From positions 60,996-124,995 of the forward strand of contig NZ_JAUSTI010000016.1 in NCBI RefSeq assembly GCF_030812775.1: a DNA stretch of 64,000 nt, read 5' to 3'. A program made the translations under genes and the position numbers. Numbering within the stretch: the stretch's first letter is position 1; each line of letters begins with the position of its first letter. Below, in pieces: positions 42,069 through 51,180 of this stretch. Source of the stretch: Paenibacillus tundrae (GTDB lineage: Bacteria > Bacillota > Bacilli > Paenibacillales > Paenibacillaceae). The notes below the pieces were generated by a model that worked only from the letters and a program-made list of their open reading frames with translations, did no database searches and was not told the DNA's origin.

Positions 42069-44396
42069 TTAGCTTTCCTGTACTCGCAGTACCCGCATAG
42101 CATTGAGGACAGCAAGAACCGTAACACCTACATCCGAGAATACCGCTTCCCACATGGTCGCAATTCCAAATACACCGAGCAACAGAAAGATGGCTTTGAC
42201 ACCAAGGGCAAATCCGATATTTTGCCATACAATAGCGCGAGTTCGCTTGGCAATGCGGATTGCACCAGCAATCTTGGACGGTTCATCCGTCATAATCACA
42301 ACGTCTGCAGCCTCAATCGCCGCATCCGAACCGAGTCCCCCCATTGCTACACCTACATCAGCCCTGGCAAGTACCGGTGTATCATTGATCCCATCACCGA
42401 CAAAGATCATTTTCTCCTTCGGTGACTTGGCTGCTTCCAGCTTCTCCAATTGCTCGACTTTGTGCTGAGGTAACAATTCCGCGTAGACCTCATCCACACC
42501 AAGATCATGCCCGACGGCTTCACCGACTGCCTTCGCGTCCCCAGTGAGCATGACCGTTTTGCGAATACCCAGCTTACGCAGTGCTCGGATTGCATCTGCC
42601 GCATCATCTTTCACTTCATCAGCGATAATCAGGTGTCCTGCGTACGTTCCTGCCTCAGCAATGTGAACGACAGTACCCACCGTTTGCGGAGCAGTATAGG
42701 AGATATTCGCCTGCTGCATCAGCTTGGCATTGCCTGCCAGTACTTCGCTTCCATCCACCCTAACCTTGATACCATGCCCGGCAACCTCATCGTACCCGTC
42801 CACGCCTTCGGTTGGAATCTCTCGTCCCCATGCAGCGCGAATCGATTCTGCAATGGGATGATTGGACTGAGCTTCTGCAATAGCAGCTAGCCGCATAAGC
42901 TCCTCTTCCGTACGCCCATCCTCTGGACGAATAGCTGTGACTTTAAACACACCTTTGGTTAGCGTGCCCGTTTTATCAAAAACAACAACTTTTACATCGT
43001 TCAATGCTTCAAGATAGTTGCTGCCTTTCACCAGGATACCATTACGAGAAGCCGCTCCAATACCGCCGAAGAATCCAAGCGGGATCGACACCACAAGCGC
43101 ACAAGGACAGGAGATCACCAGGAAGACCAATGCCCGGTAGATCCAATCTGCAAAGGTAGCACCACTAAGGAACAGAGGCGGAACGAATGCAATCAGCGCA
43201 GCCAAAATCACAACAACCGGTGTATAATACCGAGCGAATTTACTTATAAAATGTTCCGTTTTGGCTTTGCGACTGCTGGCATTCTGCACAAGATCAAGAA
43301 TTTTGGAAACCGCCGATTCCCCAAATGTTTTGGTCACTTCAATTGTCAGCAATCCATTTTTGTTCACAAACCCGCTGAGTACATCATTTCCAGGCTCCAA
43401 TTCCCGCGGTACGGATTCACCCGTTAGAGCTGACGTATCCACCATCGAATGCCCCGCCCTCACGATGCCATCCAGCGGAACTCTCTCTCCTGCTTTTACA
43501 AGGATACGATCTCCAATTCGAACCTCTTCAGGAGATACTCGCTTCGTCTCATCCCCTGTTCCAGTAAGGATGTGAGCATAATCTGGACGAATGTCCATCA
43601 GTGACTGAATTGACTTCCGCGAACGGTTAACCGCCATGCCCTGGAACAGCTCACCAAGCTGATAGAAGAGCATTACTGCGACCCCTTCTGGATATTCACC
43701 AATGGCAAAAGCTCCAATTGTCGCAACGGACATCAGGAAGTATTCATCGAATACCTGACCACGTATAATATTCTTACCTGCTTGGAGAACGATATCTCCT
43801 CCTGCAATCAAATACGCAACGATGAATAACGCAAGCTGCGCCCACCCTTCTAAAGGAGACCAGATTGCAGCCGCCATGAGAACCGAACCTGCTGCAAGCC
43901 TAGCGAGTAGCACTTTGGTCTGCCCAGCTCCATGCTCATGAGAATGACCTGCATGAGCATGACCTTCGTGACCATGCTGGTACTCTGCGTGGGTATCGTG
44001 GTTATGATCGTGGTTATGAGTATGACTATGGTGGCTATGCTCATGAACGTGACCACTGCCTGCAGTTGAATGCCCATGGTCATGATCGTGCCCATGACCA
44101 TGACCGTGATGTTGAAGTGCGCCTGCTGTAGATCGACCAGAGATAGACGGTTTGCCTTTTTCCGAGATACGAATATGCGGCTCTAATCGCAGGACTTTAC
44201 GTTTCGCTTCCTCCACAATTTGGTCATCTATATCTGATGTTGTGTGCAACGATAATGTTTTGGTTACAAAATTAACAGAGCATTCGGTAATGCCACTAAT
44301 TTTTTTGACACCATTCTCAATCTTCAACGCACAGTTCGCACAATCTAACCCATCTAGCAACAGTTCCCTCTTCACCTGTTCTGATCCAGTTCCCAT
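42069..44396 (-). CDS. cadA: Heavy-metal P1B-type ATPase, zinc/cadmium exporter
   Basis: 775 residues. An N-terminal metal-binding domain (LLDGLDCANCALKIENGV), then a histidine-rich stretch of about 60 residues (HGHGHGHDHDHGH... to about 160), membrane helices with the CPC motif near 429, phosphorylation site DKTGTLTKG near 473, and GDGINDTPVLARADVGVAMG. It pumps Zn2+, Cd2+ or Pb2+ out of the cell. GGGGAG precedes the ATG. Divergent from an ArsR-type metal sensor; a 220-bp repeat element lies between, ending 36 bases from this start. Confidence 0.93.
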   Translation of the reverse strand: MGTGSEQVKRELLLDGLDCANCALKIENGVKKISGITECSVNFVTKTLSLHTTSDIDDQIVEEAKRKVLRLEPHIRISEKGKPSISGRSTAGALQHHGHGHGHDHDHGHSTAGSGHVHEHSHHSHTHNHDHNHDTHAEYQHGHEGHAHAGHSHEHGAGQTKVLLARLAAGSVLMAAAIWSPLEGWAQLALFIVAYLIAGGDIVLQAGKNIIRGQVFDEYFLMSVATIGAFAIGEYPEGVAVMLFYQLGELFQGMAVNRSRKSIQSLMDIRPDYAHILTGTGDETKRVSPEEVRIGDRILVKAGERVPLDGIVRAGHSMVDTSALTGESVPRELEPGNDVLSGFVNKNGLLTIEVTKTFGESAVSKILDLVQNASSRKAKTEHFISKFARYYTPVVVILAALIAFVPPLFLSGATFADWIYRALVFLVISCPCALVVSIPLGFFGGIGAASRNGILVKGSNYLEALNDVKVVVFDKTGTLTKGVFKVTAIRPEDGRTEEELMRLAAIAEAQSNHPIAESIRAAWGREIPTEGVDGYDEVAGHGIKVRVDGSEVLAGNAKLMQQANISYTAPQTVGTVVHIAEAGTYAGHLIIADEVKDDAADAIRALRKLGIRKTVMLTGDAKAVGEAVGHDLGVDEVYAELLPQHKVEQLEKLEAAKSPKEKMIFVGDGINDTPVLARADVGVAMGGLGSDAAIEAADVVIMTDEPSKIAGAIRIAKRTRAIVWQNIGFALGVKAIFLLLGVFGIATMWEAVFSDVGVTVLAVLNAMRVLRVQES

Positions 44397-44431
44397 GTGA
44401 ATTCTCCCCTTTGCAGTTGCGAAGCCATATC

Positions 44432-44651
44432 AGTTCAATTAAAGCATGCTTACACTCACCACTCCGATGTCAGAATAACCTTCCGATCGCTGTTATCCCC
44501 AGATTTTTTTGATTCCCTTCTTCAAAGGGAAAATCCGGTGATAGCCTATGCTTCCGACGTAGCTTTCTTTCAGAAAGCTTTCAGCCGAACGCTCCGCTTC
44601 TTCATGTTATTTCTGTCCTCTCCGTTCTCGTGTAAAAAATTTGTTTGAACT
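44432..44651. repeat. Inverted-repeat element, copy A (about 220 bp)
   Basis: Shares high identity over its length with 50772-51027. Ends are imperfect inverted repeats (AGTTCAAT...TTACAC against the complement of GTGTAAA...TTTGAACT). The inside contains further stems (AGATTTTTTTGATTCCC / GGGAAAATCCGG). It lies directly upstream of cadA. Confidence 0.8.
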
Positions 44652-44676
44652 TATATAGCTCAAATAATTCTTTTAA

Positions 44677-44708
44677 TATAATGTATGAGTAATCATTCAT
44701 ATGTTCAT
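44677..44708. promoter_or_regulatory. Candidate promoter and metal-sensor operator between cadA and arsR
   Basis: TATAAT at 44677-44682, followed by TATGAGTAATCATTCATATG at 44684-44703 and TTCAT, an imperfect palindrome of the ATGA...TCAT kind used by ArsR/SmtB sensors. Confidence 0.35.
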
Positions 44709-44877
44709 TTATCCTCATTATATGCATGCCTAAATACAAGTGTCAACATTCGTTATTGATTTTCCAAACAAAATATGCTAATAGTAATCATTTCGCTTTA
44801 GACGATTTTTGGATATAATAGGCGTATATCGTATAACAAGTTATCCAGTGTTGATTGAATATAGGCGGTGATAGGTA

Positions 44878-45249
44878 ATGGAACAACCGGTTAAAGCTGT
44901 ATCCGAATGCGACGTCGCCTGCTCAGGTACCGAGGCAGATGTGCAGGCCATCCGTACATCTCTAATAGATCGGGAGACTTCTTCCGAAATGGCAGATTGG
45001 TTCAAGGCATTCAGTGATCCAACACGTCTACGTATTATTGATGCTCTGTTGCAAAAGGAATTATGTGTGCATGATCTAACGGTGTTGCTTGATATGGGAC
45101 AATCGGCCATCTCGCATCAGTTGCGGTCACTACGTAATATGCGCATTGTGAAGCGCCGCAAAGAGGGCAAGACGGTGTATTATTCCCTGGATGATACACA
45201 TATTGAGCAGATCTTCCTGCAAACGCTCCAGCATATTAAGCATGGCTAG
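44878..45249 (+). CDS. ArsR/SmtB family metal-sensing repressor
   Basis: 123 residues. Winged helix with GQSAISHQLRSLRNMRIVKRRKEGK. Possible metal sites: CDVAC at the N-terminus with ELCVHDL in helix 3 (as CadC, but the second Cys is His), and D-x-H...H-x-x-H in the last helix (DDTHIEQIFLQTLQHIKH, as CzrA/SmtB). It should release DNA on Zn or Cd and free cadA, which is divergent. GGCGGTG lies 7 bases before the ATG. Confidence 0.9.
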   Translation: MEQPVKAVSECDVACSGTEADVQAIRTSLIDRETSSEMADWFKAFSDPTRLRIIDALLQKELCVHDLTVLLDMGQSAISHQLRSLRNMRIVKRRKEGKTVYYSLDDTHIEQIFLQTLQHIKHG

Positions 45250-45270
45250 GTATAGCTAGCCTGCTGAACA

Positions 45271-45325
45271 AACAAGAACCCCCGTCCATCGGCAGGAAGC
45301 CGACAGGCGGGGGTTCTTGTTCATA
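45271..45325 (+). terminator. Terminator of the metal-sensor gene
   Basis: AACAAGAACCCCCG / CGGGGGTTCTTGTT, 14-bp perfect arms. Confidence 0.85.
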
Positions 45326-45349
45326 AGGGCAACGTTTTATAGGCACCCC

Positions 45350-45572
45350 TCGTAATCAAAAGCGGACTTTTTGAACTACCTCTACAATAGATGTTCAAAA
45401 AGGACGGTTTTCAGTACCAAGAAGATAGGATAAAGTTAGAAATGGAGTAGCGGAGCGTAGGCAAACCTACGTGAGCAACGGACATTTCAGCTGAATCCTA
45501 TATTCGACGCTGAGATGCCGTCAGTCATCCTTCGTAATCAAAAGCGTCCTTTTTGAACTACCTCTACAATAG
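45350..45572. repeat. Inverted-repeat element with 41-nt direct repeats
   Basis: A 41-nt sequence (TCGTAATCAAAAGCG...CTACCTCTACAATAG) occurs at 45350-45390 and 45532-45572. Between them an element of 166 bp (45393-45558) has perfect 14-bp inverted ends GTTCAAAAAGGACG / CGTCCTTTTTGAAC and an inner hairpin CGTAGG-CAAA-CCTACG. It looks like one full copy following the right end of another. Confidence 0.8.
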
Positions 45573-46724
45573 GTTGTTTTTGTTCGGGTCATATAGACCT
45601 GTACTGCTCTTGAACCAATTGAAGATGTGGGAAATACATACTTTCAGGACGGCGTAACCCGGTACAGCTAGCAGAATGCCCAAAAAGCCAAAGAGATTAC
45701 CTGAGGTCAGGATAACAAAGATAATGGTGATTGGGTGAATTTTCAGTGTTTTCCCCATGATCTGTGGCGAGATGAACTTGCCTTCGATCAGTTGCACGAT
45801 CGTCCAGACAGCAATCATTTTGAGTAGCATGATTGGTGAGGTAACGAGTGCTACAATCAACGCTGGTGTAATGGCGATAGCAGGACCGAGGTACGGGACA
45901 ACACTGGTGAATGAAGCAATAATAGCCAGAATCAATGCATAGTCCAGTCCAATGATCATGTAACCAATATAGAGCAGAACACCGATGCAGAAGCTGACGA
46001 TGATCTGTCCACGAATGAACGAGCTGATCTGATGGTTGATATCCTCAAGCACATGCATCGCACCAGTACGACTCTTGATCGGTAAGAAGGACAGAATTTT
46101 CGCCGGAAGCTTCTTGCCGTCCTTAAGCAGGTAGAACAGAATGAACGGAACTGTCACAATGGACAGCACAGTCTCCGTGAATACCCCTAAGAAATCTCCA
46201 ATTCCCGTCCACGTGTGATTCAGAATTTCCGTAGCCCGCGCAGAGAGTGTAGCCCATAGATCTTCGAAATTAAAATTGATTGTTTCTTGAACCTGGTTGA
46301 ACATTTCACTTCCCGTAAGCTGCACAAACTTCTCTTGCACCGCTGTGCTATATGCTGGGAAGTTCGCAATTAAGCCCATAATCTGATTACGCAATACAGG
46401 AATAACGGCAAGCACTACAACGGTCAGAATGCCACCTATAGCGAGATACAGAATCAATATTGACCAGCCGCGCTTAATTTTCCACCTTTCCATCACATCG
46501 ACCAATGGATTCAGCAGATAGTACAATACTCCAGACAAAATGATAGGTAATACAATGGTTTTGATCAACACTGCAATGGGATGAAAGACAAACGATATCT
46601 TCGTCATCACCATAACGTTCAATCCGACCAGTAACAGAATCAATAGGAATAGGACAAACTTATTATTCAAGAAAAATCGTTTGAATCGATCCGGCCAAAT
46701 TCGGGGTTGTTCCGGTTGTTCCAT
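45564..46724 (-). CDS. AI-2E family transporter (PerM-like permease)
   Basis: 386 residues, about seven to eight membrane helices, with the family blocks FILFYLLKDG, IRGQIIVSFCIG, DYALILAIIASFTSVVPYLGPAIAITPAL and KTLKIHPITIIFVILTSG. Substrate unknown; some relatives are Na+/H+ antiporters or exporters. AAAGGA lies before the ATG at 46724; the longer reading to 46940 has no support. The last codons and TAG (NNLL stop) are formed by the end of the repeat element, so the C-terminus may have been altered by its insertion. Confidence 0.87.
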   Translation of the reverse strand: MEQPEQPRIWPDRFKRFFLNNKFVLFLLILLLVGLNVMVMTKISFVFHPIAVLIKTIVLPIILSGVLYYLLNPLVDVMERWKIKRGWSILILYLAIGGILTVVVLAVIPVLRNQIMGLIANFPAYSTAVQEKFVQLTGSEMFNQVQETINFNFEDLWATLSARATEILNHTWTGIGDFLGVFTETVLSIVTVPFILFYLLKDGKKLPAKILSFLPIKSRTGAMHVLEDINHQISSFIRGQIIVSFCIGVLLYIGYMIIGLDYALILAIIASFTSVVPYLGPAIAITPALIVALVTSPIMLLKMIAVWTIVQLIEGKFISPQIMGKTLKIHPITIIFVILTSGNLFGFLGILLAVPGYAVLKVCISHIFNWFKSSTGLYDPNKNNLL

Positions 46725-46900
46725 AGACTTGTCTTCCTTTCTTCTATTGCTGATGTACGCTAAACTCCGTACAAGCCAACTTATGTATGACACTCCCGAT
46801 TTATACGTATCGACCCAATCTGTCGTTTCATAAATGATCGGTATTCTCATTTTACCCGAAATATAGACTTCTGCCCCAGAGCGTGCTTTGCAATTAATCC

Positions 46901-46933
46901 CAAAAAAGACTCGCCTCAGATGAGACGAGCCTT
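46901..46933 (-). terminator. Terminator of the luciferase-like gene
   Basis: GACTCGCCTCA / TGAGACGAGCC stem (two G-U), T run on minus. Confidence 0.82.
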
Positions 46934-47025
46934 TGATCAAAAACTAAAGTATACGTTAACAGAACCGCCTCAACTTAAACGTTAAGGTTGTTCTTTGTTT
47001 TATCTAATATCCATAATTGATGGCT

Positions 47026-48060
47026 TTAAGCTTTTCCAGCTAATTGTGCGATCAACTCATATGAATGCAAGCGTGCTTGATGATCATAGATCATGGATGT
47101 GATGATAAGTTCATCTGCTTGGGTCTGCGCGATAAATGACTCCAGTTGCCCACGCACTGTTTCAGGAGAACCATTAACGGCTGCTTTTAACGTTTGTTCT
47201 ACACCCGCTCGTTCACGATCTGTCCATTTGCCTTCCATATCAGCTGGTGGCTGTACCAGTCCAGTCGTGCCACGGATAATGTTCAGGAATTGCTGTTGCA
47301 TCGTGGTCCCTAACCATGCGGCTTCTTCGTCCGTATCCGCAACCACCGCATTCACACCCACAATGACATGAGGTTCTTGTAGCAGATCGGATGGTTGGAA
47401 GTTGTTCCGGTACGTTTCAAGGGCAATTCGTGTGTAATCCGGCGAGAAATGGCTGGCAAAAGCAAACGGCAACCCCAGTTGTCCTGCTAGTCTGGCACTG
47501 AAATCACTGGAACCAAGCAAGTAAATCGGAATATTCAGCCCTTCCCCTGGCACTGCACGAACCGGAGCATGATATGAAGTAGCTGAAGCATCAAAGTAAG
47601 CTCTAAGCTCTGCTAACAATTCAGGGAAGTCCTCCCCACTGTTCAGGTCTTTGCGAAGAGCCAGCGATGTGCGGCGATCACTTCCTGGTGCACGTCCTAA
47701 CCCTAAGTCAATCCGCCCCGGATAAAGGGATTCCAACGTGCCAAACTGCTCGGCAATCACGAGTGGAGCATGGTTAGGGAGCATAATGCCACCAGAACCT
47801 AAGCGAATCGTCGATGTTCCACTCGCCAGATATCCAATAACGACCGAGGTCGCAGAAGACGCGATGCCTGGCATATTATGATGCTCTGCTACCCAGTACC
47901 GATGGTAACCCCAGCGTTCAGCATGCTGCGCCAGATCCAAACTGTTACGAAGAGCATCGGCAGGGGTTGACCCTACCACGACTGGAGCCAAATCTAATAT
48001 AGATAACTTAACGTCTGTAATCCGTTCTTTATGAGATGATGCTTGGTGTTCAGTAGTCAT
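47026..48060 (-). CDS. Luciferase-like flavin-dependent monooxygenase
   Basis: 344 residues of the LLM class. Typical blocks: LSILDLAPVVVGSTPADAL, RYWVAEHHNMPGIASSATSVVIGYLA, IRLGSGGIMLPNHAPLVIAEQFGTL and RIDLGLGRAPGSD. These use reduced FMN and oxygen; the substrate is not known. AAAGGAGT is 11 bases upstream of the ATG. Confidence 0.9.
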   Translation of the reverse strand: MTTEHQASSHKERITDVKLSILDLAPVVVGSTPADALRNSLDLAQHAERWGYHRYWVAEHHNMPGIASSATSVVIGYLASGTSTIRLGSGGIMLPNHAPLVIAEQFGTLESLYPGRIDLGLGRAPGSDRRTSLALRKDLNSGEDFPELLAELRAYFDASATSYHAPVRAVPGEGLNIPIYLLGSSDFSARLAGQLGLPFAFASHFSPDYTRIALETYRNNFQPSDLLQEPHVIVGVNAVVADTDEEAAWLGTTMQQQFLNIIRGTTGLVQPPADMEGKWTDRERAGVEQTLKAAVNGSPETVRGQLESFIAQTQADELIITSMIYDHQARLHSYELIAQLAGKA

Positions 48061-48215
48061 GATGAGAATGTACTCCTTTTGAATTATATTTTTGTATATC
48101 CAGATATATAGATTAATAAAACGATAAAAATGGATTAGTTCACTCCTGATTAGCCGTATACTTCGGACGGAATACCCGTTGCAGTTGCATTCTTGCTTCC
48201 GTCCTCGCGCACGGC

Positions 48216-48527
48216 TTATAACTCATGCTGCACATAATCGGCAAACTGACGAATGATTTCTTCATTGCGGCGATAATATGTCCACTGTCCCCTGCGCTCT
48301 GAGAGCAGCAATCCGGCTTTGAGCATGGTCAGTAAGTAGCTGGATATGACCGATTGAGCAAGTCCAGCCTTCATCTGAATCGTACCGACGCAGATGCCAT
48401 TCTTCCCTCCATCCGGATGCTGGGATAATTCCAGCGGCGAAAAGTGTTGCTCCGGGTTTTTGAGCCACAACAAAATTTGTCTACGTGTCTCGTTGGACAA
48501 AGCTTTAAATATGAGTATAGGTTCCAT
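48216..48527 (-). CDS. ArsR-type winged-helix regulator
   Basis: 103 residues (MEPILIFKALSNETRRQILLWLKNPEQHF). The helix-turn-helix is QMKAGLAQSVISSYLLTMLKAGLLLSERRGQWTYYRR. No evident metal ligands, so it senses something else or is a simple repressor. The gene is near redox enzymes, a common setting. GGGGGT upstream of ATG 48527 is a little far (12 bases). Confidence 0.85.
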   Translation of the reverse strand: MEPILIFKALSNETRRQILLWLKNPEQHFSPLELSQHPDGGKNGICVGTIQMKAGLAQSVISSYLLTMLKAGLLLSERRGQWTYYRRNEEIIRQFADYVQHEL

Positions 48528-48631
48528 GGGTACGATTATACCCCCTTTCTGCTGTTTTGCAAATGATTGAACAAACAGACCGACTCGTCTAATCACGAAT
48601 CAGCCTGATATATAAGGAGCTTGGCGAACAA

Positions 48632-49213
48632 TTAAAATTTAGTGCTAACGGTCTGTTTCACTTGCTCCAACATGGCCTCGTAAGCTGCAGTTTCCAGATA
48701 ACCAATGCTTCCGAACAGCAGGTGATCCACAGCTTCGATGCCAACAAAGTCGAAAATCCCTACATCAGAAGTAACCTTCAATCCAGCCGTCATGCCAATC
48801 TGATCGTACACCTCGCTTGGCGTACCGTGTGTATTGATGATCAGTCCTTTTTTGCCAGTCAGTAATTTCTCGATCCCTGCTTCACCTGCGACATAAGCGA
48901 ATCCATAAGCGAATACACGGTCAACGTAACCTTTCAGGATGGCTGGAAGACCTGTCCACCAGATCGGGTAAATAAATGTAATGGCTTCGGCATCAGCAAC
49001 ATATTTCTGCTCTGTTGCGATATCTTCTGGCGTCTGTCCTGCACGCATTGAAGCCGTGTCTGCTTCAGTAAGTACGGGTTGGAAGCCCAGTTTGTACAAG
49101 TCTCGAACCACAACCTCATGCCCTTGTGCTTCAAGCGCCTCAACAGCCGTATTCAAGATCGCGTTATTCAAACTACCTTCGTGTGGATGTGCATATACGA
49201 TAAGATGTTTCAT
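48632..49213 (-). CDS. NAD(P)H dehydrogenase (quinone), flavodoxin-like fold
   Basis: 193 residues. KHLIVYAHPHEGSLNNAIL at the start and FIYPIWWTGLPAILKGYVDRVFAYGFAY in the middle identify the MdaB/KefF-type flavodoxin-fold reductase, which makes two-electron reductions of quinones. GGAGG lies 8 bases before the ATG. A palindrome identical in type to the one at the marR promoter lies 110 bases upstream. Confidence 0.9.
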   Translation of the reverse strand: MKHLIVYAHPHEGSLNNAILNTAVEALEAQGHEVVVRDLYKLGFQPVLTEADTASMRAGQTPEDIATEQKYVADAEAITFIYPIWWTGLPAILKGYVDRVFAYGFAYVAGEAGIEKLLTGKKGLIINTHGTPSEVYDQIGMTAGLKVTSDVGIFDFVGIEAVDHLLFGSIGYLETAAYEAMLEQVKQTVSTKF

Positions 49214-49323
49214 TCAAAATTCCTCCAATTTAAATTAGTTTACATACTTAAATACTCATATAGTTAAAGAAATCTCGTGTAACCACTGTTCATCTACAGC
49301 TTCCGTGCACGGATGGACACATA

Positions 49324-49341
49324 TACATAGACATCTATGCT
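49324..49341 (-). promoter_or_regulatory. MarR-type operator upstream of the quinone reductase gene
   Basis: TACATAGACATCTATGCT; matches 16 of 18 bases of the marR-gene site in inverse complement. TTGCAT precedes it on minus as a possible -35. Confidence 0.7.
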
Positions 49342-49379
49342 TGTATGCAAAAAAATAGGTTGCATCCATCCGCAAATGA

Positions 49380-49802
49380 TTACATCTTGCGGATGATGCT
49401 AGACAACAGGAGCTCCAATTGCTCTGCCTGTTCATCCGACAGACCAGAGTATATCATCTCATTGATCTGTTTGGACACCTGGTTGAACACTGGCTCAAGC
49501 TTCCGTCCTTGCTCTGTCAGGCGAATCATCGTTACACGGCTATCCTCTGCAGTCTTACTCCGCTCGACATATCCCAGCTTCTCTAGCTTGTTCACCAGCA
49601 CAGTCACCGTGGGTTGTGTGCGCTGAACTCGCTCAGCCAGCATCTTAATGGATAGCGCATCTTCACGGTAGAGAAACATCAAGACATCACCATGCGAAGG
49701 GACAATGCCTGTTACCTCATGCTGTTCTAATTCATGCACGATTCGTTTATTAACGTGATCCCTGATTCGTGCGATCATTGCAATTGCATTATATTTTGGC
49801 AT
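49380..49802 (-). CDS. MarR family regulator, probably of the quinone reductase
   Basis: 140 residues from MPKYNAIAMIARIRDHVN. Winged helix with MLAERVQRTQPTVTVLVNKLEKLGYVERSKTAEDSRVTMIRLTEQGR. The promoter TTGCAA-17-TATAAT ends seven bases before this ATG, so the transcript would start at or next to the start codon (leaderless); the upstream ATG at 49817 lies before the -10 and cannot be used from this promoter. No Cys, so sensing is by ligand binding rather than thiol oxidation. Confidence 0.85.
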   Translation of the reverse strand: MPKYNAIAMIARIRDHVNKRIVHELEQHEVTGIVPSHGDVLMFLYREDALSIKMLAERVQRTQPTVTVLVNKLEKLGYVERSKTAEDSRVTMIRLTEQGRKLEPVFNQVSKQINEMIYSGLSDEQAEQLELLLSSIIRKM

Positions 49803-49808
49803 GAGCTT

Positions 49809-49837
49809 ATTATACATAGATGTCTATGTATTTGCAA
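49809..49837 (-). promoter_or_regulatory. marR promoter with embedded operator
   Basis: Minus strand: TTGCAA (49837-49832), 17-base spacer, TATAAT (49814-49809). The palindrome TACATAGATGTCTATGTA (49813-49830) fills the spacer, ideal for autorepression. Confidence 0.7.
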
Positions 49838-49900
49838 ATAGAATATTTGATATGGGGCTAATTTGGGTAATAACCGCACATTTCTTGCACTATACACAAA

Positions 49901-49940
49901 CGAGCTTCTGTATCCCCTCGCAGGTTCCTACAGAAGCTCG
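49901..49940 (-). terminator. Hairpin behind the nitroreductase gene
   Basis: GAGCTTCTGTA / TACAGAAGCTC, 11-bp perfect arms; the T tract is weak. Confidence 0.55.
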
Positions 49941-50041
49941 ATGTACAGCGCATATATGATGCAGAAATAGGTACGTTATCATTCATAGATACAGACATGA
50001 CTATGTATCCAGTCTATCTAAATCAAGATCGTTTTATAGCA

Positions 50042-50695
50042 TTATTCAATCCAATGTGTAATGGTATCCAATGACTTTCTTGTCTTCTCCCGTGCTGGAT
50101 CTTCCTTGCGATAGCCAAATGCAGCCATCACCGAAATGTTCCATGCTCCATTTTCCAACAATCCTGCATCCGCCAGAATTTGGTGCACCTTCTCATAGTC
50201 ATAACCTTCAATCGGACATGAGTCAATTCCAATCAGTGCCGCAGCAGTCATCATGTTCCCAAGTGCAATATACGTTTGTTTGGACGCCCAATCAAACAAT
50301 GTGCGCGGTGTTTCGAACAACCGTTGGTTATTCTGGAATTTCCCAAAGGCTGCGCTGGTTAGCTCGAATACATCATCAGGCATGCCTTTGATCTCCTTCA
50401 GCATGTATTCTGCATATGGGGAATTGTAACCTGCATCCGTGCGAGCCAGAATAACCATAAAGTGGCTTGCTGTAGCTAATTGCTTCTGAGCTCCGGAAGA
50501 CACCTCGGATAACCGCTGACGCAGAGCTGGATTCTGCACGATTAAGAACTTCCACGGTTCAAATCCAATAGAGCTTGGAGATAAACGCCCCGTCTCTAGA
50601 ATATATTCGAAATCCTCTGCTGGAATGGCACGTGTAGCATCAAATTGTTTTGTTGCATGACGAAAATGATAAGCCTTTAATACGTTTTCCTTCAT
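50042..50695 (-). CDS. NAD(P)H-dependent nitroreductase family protein
   Basis: 217 residues from MKENVLKAYHFRHATKQFD. FMN-binding pattern RHATKQFD, SPSSIGFEPWKFLIV and the C-terminal GYRKEDPAREKTRKSLDTITHWIE fit the YfkO/MhqN-type reductases. The start is uncertain: this ATG fits the family but its binding site is weak, while a GTG at 50719 has AAAAGGA 11 bases upstream. A 256-bp repeat element begins 50-80 bases upstream. Confidence 0.88.
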   Translation of the reverse strand: MKENVLKAYHFRHATKQFDATRAIPAEDFEYILETGRLSPSSIGFEPWKFLIVQNPALRQRLSEVSSGAQKQLATASHFMVILARTDAGYNSPYAEYMLKEIKGMPDDVFELTSAAFGKFQNNQRLFETPRTLFDWASKQTYIALGNMMTAAALIGIDSCPIEGYDYEKVHQILADAGLLENGAWNISVMAAFGYRKEDPAREKTRKSLDTITHWIE

Positions 50696-50771
50696 GTTTT
50701 CTTTGTTTGAATGTTCCACAACAATCCACATCCTTTTCTCTACTTTGTTCATTATCCCCTAATCCATATAT

Positions 50772-51027
50772 ATTGAACTAAAGAATATTTACACTTGCCA
50801 CTCCGATGACAGAACAACCTTCCGATCACTGTTACCCCCAGATTTTTCTGATTCCCTTTTCCAAAGGGAAAATCCGGGGATAGCATATGCTTCCGATGTA
50901 GCTTTCTGTAGAAAGCTTTCAGCCGAAGCGTATGCTTTCGAAGTAGCTTTCTTACAGAAAGCTTTTAGCTTCGCTTCTCCATGTTATTTCTGTCCTCTCC
51001 GTTTTCGTGTAAATGTTTAGTTCAATT
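50772..51027. repeat. Inverted-repeat element, copy B (about 256 bp)
   Basis: Inverted ends: ATTGAACTAAAGAATATTTACAC at 50772-50794 against the complement of 51008-51027 (11 plus 7 matching bases). The inside matches copy A at 44432-44651, same orientation, with one extra tandem stretch of about 35 bases (GTAGCTTTCTxxAGAAAGCTTT repeated). It lies just upstream of the nitroreductase gene. Confidence 0.8.
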
Positions 51028-51180
51028 GATATAGCTATAATCTTGGGACTTGGAACTCTAGGTACTATTCTAGTGTTAATGTTCCAAAATAGAAAGTACG
51101 CACAATCTTGTTGCTTAGTTATAAAAAGTAAGTATAGTTATGGTTATGGGTTCGCTGCTTGGATTGAGACGCTTCATTAA

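Noticed and set aside
49982..50010. A third MarR-like palindrome (ATAGATACAGACATGACTATGTAT)
   Set aside because: Too many mismatches to the other two sites, and it lies behind, not before, a gene.
51013..51180. 55-codon frame with a hydrophobic stretch (IAIILGLGTLGTILVLMF) starting inside the right end of the repeat element
   Set aside because: No ribosome binding site; the start lies in the inverted end, and the tail looks random.
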